This document shows, piece after piece, positions 60,502 through 64,000 of a DNA stretch of 64,000 nucleotides. Below the pieces are notes generated by a model. That model was not told the origin of the DNA. It did not search any database and saw nothing but the letters and a program-made list of their open reading frames with translations. This DNA comes from Candidatus Sulfotelmatobacter sp. (GTDB lineage Bacteria; Acidobacteriota; Terriglobia; Terriglobales; Acidobacteriaceae). Every line of letters begins with the position of its first letter. The stretch's first letter is position 1. The position numbers and the translations under genes were made by a program. The DNA lies in NCBI GenBank assembly GCA_036500765.1, contig DASYBM010000004.1, positions 372,001-436,000 on the forward strand, read 5' to 3'.

Positions 60502-60720
60502 ATGAAAAATGTTACCCTCAGTGCGGATGAATCTTTGATTGAGCAGGCTCGGGTCGTCGCCAAGTCTGAGCGCAAAACGCTGAACGCCGCATTCCGCGAG
60601 TGGCTCGAGCAGTATGCCGGGCGTGCCGGACGCGGCGCCGCCTATGACGCTCTCATGCATAGGCTCGGGGATGTGCAGCCTGGACGGCACTTTACGCGCG
60701 ATGAAATGAACGAGCACTAA
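60502..60720 (+). CDS. Ribbon-helix-helix-like antitoxin
   Basis: The 72-residue protein begins MKNVTLSADESLIEQARVVAKSE and continues RKTLNAAFREWLEQYAG, a ribbon-helix-helix DNA-binding pattern. The C-terminal segment (DALMHRLGDVQPGRHFTRDEM) would wrap the toxin. It is followed by the PIN gene after four bases. Autoregulation through the palindrome at 60484-60493 is likely. The pair forms a standard VapBC-type module next to murI. Confidence 0.8.
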   Translation: MKNVTLSADESLIEQARVVAKSERKTLNAAFREWLEQYAGRAGRGAAYDALMHRLGDVQPGRHFTRDEMNEH

Positions 60721-60724
60721 GTAG

Positions 60725-61147
60725 ATGAGCGATAGATATTTTATCGACACCAACATCTTCGTTTATTCTTTCGACTCGACCATGCCAGCCAAAGCTCTGC
60801 GGGCGGCAAAACTCATTCGTGACGGTCTGGACTCCGGAAAGGGCATTGTAAGCTACCAGGTTGTTCAGGAATTTTTCAATGTAGCTTTCCGACGGTTTAT
60901 TCAGCCGATGTCATCCTTCGCCGCGGAAGAGTATTTGAACACGGTGTTCCGGCCTATGCTCGCGGTTCACTCCTCTCCCGCGCTGCTCGTCTCGGCACTG
61001 CAGGTCTATTCCCGACACCGTTTTTCCTGGTATGACTCATTGATCGTAGCTGCCGCGCAGGAAGCCGACTGTTCCATTCTTTACAGCGAGAATATGCAGC
61101 ACGGCCAGCGGATTGACGGTTTGAAAGTTGAAAATCCGCTCGGTTAG
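60725..61147 (+). CDS. PIN-domain ribonuclease toxin, VapC-like
   Basis: The 140-residue PIN protein has the acidic positions in YFIDTNIFVYSFDS, VSYQVVQEFFNVAF, and SWYDSLIVAAAQEADCSILYSENMQHGQ, with W-x-D-S as the second acidic cluster and SEN-x-Q-H-G as the third. These would bind the magnesium ions that cut tRNA or rRNA. Coupled to the upstream antitoxin. Its stop lies ten bases before the end of the ABC/DtxR gene running the other way. Confidence 0.85.
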   Translation: MSDRYFIDTNIFVYSFDSTMPAKALRAAKLIRDGLDSGKGIVSYQVVQEFFNVAFRRFIQPMSSFAAEEYLNTVFRPMLAVHSSPALLVSALQVYSRHRFSWYDSLIVAAAQEADCSILYSENMQHGQRIDGLKVENPLG

Positions 61148-61156
61148 TGCGACTCG

Positions 61157-62410
61157 TTAGCGGCGATTCCTGGAGACCGGCTCGGCGGAGTGGCTTCTCG
61201 CTTCATTGCCGATGGAGACGTTGCCGCAGCATGGCCCTGGCGGGATCGGCGCGCCGTGCGGGCAGGTTCGCGGATGGCCGAGGAACGTGCAGATCTTATC
61301 GGTAGCTTCGGGCGAGAGGATGTGCTCGAATTTGCAGGCCTGCTGCTCGATTTCCGACTCGCTGTCCATGGCCAGGCTGTCGGTGAAAAGGCGCTCCGCG
61401 AGGCGGTGCCGCCGGATAATGCTGCCGGCGCGCTCGCGCCCGCGTGCTGAGAGTTCGACGATCAGCGTGCCGTCGCCGGATGATGCGGACACGGGCTTCA
61501 ACGCCTCGTGACAGGGATTCACGAATGGCTTGTGATCGTGCGGTTGCGGAGGGTGCGGCATCGACACGACCAAGCCCATCTCGATCATCTTTTCAATGGC
61601 CAGGCTCACGGGAAGCGCGCCGTGCACTTCCATGCGCTCGACTTCGGCGATTTCGCCATGCTCGGCCAGCACCCAGAGTTCTTCGAGAACCTCGTCGAGT
61701 TGCTCCTCGTCGGCCAGGGAAAAAATCTCCTGCGACGCGATCTTGCCATGATGCAACTCGATGCGTCGGTCCGCCAGTCGTGCGACTACGGGATCGTGCG
61801 TGACCATTACAATCGTGCGCCCTTGCTGATGAAACTCGCGCAGGAGGCGCAGTACGATTTCTTCGTTTTGGGCGTCGAGATTCCCTGTGGGCTCGTCCGC
61901 CAGAATGATTTTCGGGTCGTTAATTAGCGCGCGGGCGATGCACACGCGTTGCTGTTCGCCGCCGGATAGCTGGGAAGGGATGTGATGGGCGCGATCGCCC
62001 AGGCCAATCCGCGACAACGCCTCGACCGCTTCCTTTTCGTCGGTCATACTGTGAAAATACTGTGCCAGCATAATGTTTTCGACCGCGGTGAGGAAGGGGA
62101 TCAGGTGGAACTGCTGGAAGATGAAGCCGATCTTTTCTGCCCGCACGCGATTCAGTTCGGCAGACGAAATCCCGGCCACGTTCTGCCCATCGAGCCAGAT
62201 CTCGCCCGAGGAAGGCCGGTCGAGGCAGCCGATCAGATTCACCAGCGAGGATTTCCCGGACCCCGAGGGGCCCATAATCGAAAGCCATTCGCCGGGCGCG
62301 ACATGCAGCGAGATATGGTCGAGGGCATGAATTGAGACGGCATCCTTGCCCGAGCCATCGCTCGATTCCTTCGCGGGATAGAGTTTGGTGACGTCTTTGA
62401 TCTCGATCAT
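61157..62410 (-). CDS. ABC transporter ATPase fused to a DtxR-type metal-sensing region
   Basis: The protein has 417 residues. Residues 1-225 are a LolD/MacB-type ATPase with Walker A 47-54 (GPSGSGKS), Q-loop F98-Q99-Q, signature 148-155 (LSGGEQQR), Walker B 168-173 (IILADE) and switch H205. From about 235 follows a winged-helix-like segment ([33 protein letters not shown]). Then comes the DtxR dimerisation and metal-binding region: [11 protein letters not shown] (H335, E339), [10 protein letters not shown] (C359, E362, H363) and [13 protein letters not shown], as in DtxR/IdeR. Two MacB-like permeases are coupled upstream. The joint is a single uninterrupted frame, so this is a real fusion unless a sequencing error hides a stop. 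Confidence 0.88.
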   Translation of the reverse strand: MIEIKDVTKLYPAKESSDGSGKDAVSIHALDHISLHVAPGEWLSIMGPSGSGKSSLVNLIGCLDRPSSGEIWLDGQNVAGISSAELNRVRAEKIGFIFQQFHLIPFLTAVENIMLAQYFHSMTDEKEAVEALSRIGLGDRAHHIPSQLSGGEQQRVCIARALINDPKIILADEPTGNLDAQNEEIVLRLLREFHQQGRTIVMVTHDPVVARLADRRIELHHGKIASQEIFSLADEEQLDEVLEELWVLAEHGEIAEVERMEVHGALPVSLAIEKMIEMGLVVSMPHPPQPHDHKPFVNPCHEALKPVSASSGDGTLIVELSARGRERAGSIIRRHRLAERLFTDSLAMDSESEIEQQACKFEHILSPEATDKICTFLGHPRTCPHGAPIPPGPCCGNVSIGNEARSHSAEPVSRNRR

Positions 62411-62411
62411 T

Positions 62412-63605
62412 TCACTCTCCCCTCAGAATCGCCGCAGGCTGCACGCGGCGCAGTAGGGTGATCGGGAGAATCGCCGACAGCAAAGTCACCGCCATGCTAC
62501 CAGCCAGAACCATCGGCAGCACACTCAAGCGGGGCGCTACGGGAGCGTGAAAGTTAACCCGCCCGATCCAGATCGCAATGCCGATGCCCACAAGGAATCC
62601 GATCAGCGCGCCGGTTGCGCCCAGCACGACAGCTTCGGCGGCAAAGAACCCATTGAGGAGCCTTCCCGAGGCGCCCAGCGCTTTCATGATGGCGAAGTCG
62701 CGGCGCCGGTCGAAGACCCATCCCATTAGAGTCGAAAGCACGCACAATGCCGCCGTCAGAATAATCAGTGCGGCCGCGGCCAACATTGTCGAGCGCGTCT
62801 TGCCCAGCACACGCGCTTCGCCTTCCATGATTTGCCTCACGGGTCGAACATCACTGGCGGGAATTGCCTGCGCCAGTCGATTCATGATGCTCGCGACTTC
62901 TTCGGGGGAGCCGGACGCAGCCACTTCTATCGTCGACGGCTGAACGCCGGTCCAGGCCACAAAATCGGACAAAGAAACATAAATACGGCTGTCTTCCGCC
63001 GCACCGGTCTGTACCGTTCCCACCGGGGTAAGATGCAAAATCTTTGCGTGAAAACTGAGATCGAACCCTTGACTCTTCGGAGAAACCGTTGGTGACGCGC
63101 GCACACCAATCAGCGCCGGATGTCCCGTTTCTTGCGCGCCTCCTGCGCGAGAAGTGGGCATCTCAGACGGCCAGTTGCTCACCGACCACCACTTATTCAA
63201 CTGCCGAACGCGATCGAAATCCGTGCCCGCCACGACGATCGGTTGACCACTACTGGTGCGGGCCACGACCATCCCAAACGGCGACGCGATGCCGCGTCCG
63301 GCAAGAACCGAGTCGACCTGCGCCAGCGCATCCGAAGGCAGGGAAGCGCCATCTTTTCCGACGAGAATGAGATTCGCGCCGTAGTTGCGAAACTCGCGCC
63401 GCAATTTCGCCTGCACATCGATGTACAGATTCAGCATGGCCGTAGCCGCGGCCGCTGCGACAACCATGGCGAATAGCGCCGAGAGGGCGCGATCGCGCCG
63501 GAGCACCGCCGCCCGCACCAGCATGCGCACAAACATGGAAGTATGCCGAGCCTGTGCCCGACTGGAAGCCAAGTCGCGCGCGGAATGGGAAATCGGCGCG
63601 TTCAT
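62412..63605 (-). CDS. MacB/FtsX-type ABC transporter permease
   Basis: The 397-residue membrane protein has one N-terminal helix (ALFAMVVAAAAATAMLNLYI), a large extracytoplasmic domain (about 70-260), and three C-terminal helices (MLAAAALIILTAALCVLSTLMG, AVVLGATGALIGFLVGIGIAIWIG, PMVLAGSMAVTLLSAILP), the MacB/LolE/FtsX topology. FDRRRDFAIMKALGASGRLL is the coupling-helix motif that contacts the ATPase. It ends one base before the ATPase start and begins in a four-base overlap with the next permease, giving one operon. Substrate unknown; iron or another metal is suggested by the fused sensor. Confidence 0.88.
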   Translation of the reverse strand: MNAPISHSARDLASSRAQARHTSMFVRMLVRAAVLRRDRALSALFAMVVAAAAATAMLNLYIDVQAKLRREFRNYGANLILVGKDGASLPSDALAQVDSVLAGRGIASPFGMVVARTSSGQPIVVAGTDFDRVRQLNKWWSVSNWPSEMPTSRAGGAQETGHPALIGVRASPTVSPKSQGFDLSFHAKILHLTPVGTVQTGAAEDSRIYVSLSDFVAWTGVQPSTIEVAASGSPEEVASIMNRLAQAIPASDVRPVRQIMEGEARVLGKTRSTMLAAAALIILTAALCVLSTLMGWVFDRRRDFAIMKALGASGRLLNGFFAAEAVVLGATGALIGFLVGIGIAIWIGRVNFHAPVAPRLSVLPMVLAGSMAVTLLSAILPITLLRRVQPAAILRGE

Positions 63606-64000
63606 AATTCCCCTCGCAAAGCGAATACTGGATCGAGGCCCACCGCTCGTCGAATTGCCGCTGCGCTTCCCGCGAACGTTACGGCCACGGCCATAGCTAG
63701 GATCACCGGCAGCAACACAGGCGGAATCGAAATCTCAGAATTGAAGATGGCGCGCCCGATCTGGTGCGCGAGTAGGCCTCCCACGACAAAACCGGCCAAG
63801 CCTCCCAGGAAAGCGAGCAACGTAGCTTCCGCAAAAAAGATCGACGCGACGGCGAGCTTTCCGGCGCCCAACGCTTTCATGAGCCCCACTTCCGCGCGCC
63901 GCTCAAACATAGCCGTGGCCATCGAAGCCGAGACCGCCAACGCCGAAGCCACGAGCGCCGCCACGGTGATCAGAAAAATCAGGCCTTCGATGCGCGTCAG
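63602..64000 (-). CDS. Second MacB/FtsX-type ABC permease (partial)
   Basis: The C-terminal 132 residues are present and the frame stays open to the window edge. They contain EGLIFLITVAALVASALAVSASM, the coupling motif MFERRAEVGLMKALGAGKLAVA and two further helices ending in AVGLDPVFALRGEL. The stop TGA overlaps the ATG of the first permease (ATGA at 63602-63605). Together the two permeases probably form a heterodimer with the ATPase/DtxR protein. The beginning of this gene, and perhaps FTR1 or lipoprotein partners, lie beyond the edge. Confidence 0.88.
   Translation of the reverse strand: MTRIEGLIFLITVAALVASALAVSASMATAMFERRAEVGLMKALGAGKLAVASIFFAEATLLAFLGGLAGFVVGGLLAHQIGRAIFNSEISIPPVLLPVILAMAVAVTFAGSAAAIRRAVGLDPVFALRGEL

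Overview
The window is 64 kb of GC-rich bacterial DNA, densely packed with genes on both strands. Gene content suggests an acidobacterium of the Terriglobia/Korobacter type. Pointers are a TIGR03803-type repeat protein, lineage-typical hypotheticals such as the HPSVKECTH protein, a split haem operon headed by a CcsA/HemX protein, and many short dispersed palindromic repeats. This assignment is inference: there is no rRNA gene, I recognised no tRNA, and I ran no search.

Layout. 1-12.8 kb: end of a secreted protein, NAD synthase, a DsbA-like protein, then a leftward block with a YmdB phosphoesterase, a secretin, a TPR membrane glycosyltransferase-like protein and a peptidoglycan-recycling set (nagZ, anmK, solute-binding protein). 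12.8-21.5 kb: mutS, a GalT-like protein, a VOC protein, a PAS-GGDEF-EAL protein, a secreted glycoside hydrolase and a lipoprotein. 21.6-27.9 kb: ccsA-hemA-(toxin/antitoxin)-hemC-DUF4442-paiB-hemD, a tetrapyrrole operon interrupted by a DUF433/DUF5615 module. 28-37.5 kb: S9 peptidase, a GIY-YIG nuclease enclosed by 35-bp inverted repeats, endonuclease III, DedA, TIGR03803 protein, aldo/keto reductase, GAF-ANTAR regulator. 37.9-46.7 kb: inositol-phosphate synthase with a foreign-looking N-terminus, a two-gene unknown pair, a PIN toxin module, M48 protease, citrate synthase, uracil-DNA glycosylase. 47-57.4 kb: secreted propeller-like protein, ECF sigma/anti-sigma pair, GAF protein, lytic transglycosylase, lspA-ileS. 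57.8-64 kb: TonB, GNAT, murI, a third toxin/antitoxin module, and a leftward ABC exporter-type operon running off the end.

Two things stand out. First, the ABC ATPase at 61157-62410 carries a complete DtxR-type metal-sensing region at its C-terminus and is coupled to two MacB/FtsX-type permeases. This suggests a transporter that senses metal through its own ATPase. Second, the GIY-YIG gene at 30385-30744 starts and ends inside near-perfect 35-bp inverted repeats whose core matches palindromic repeats scattered over the window. It may be the autonomous form of a small mobile repeat family. Other repeat families have inserted in frame into mutS, hemD and nth, lengthening those housekeeping proteins.
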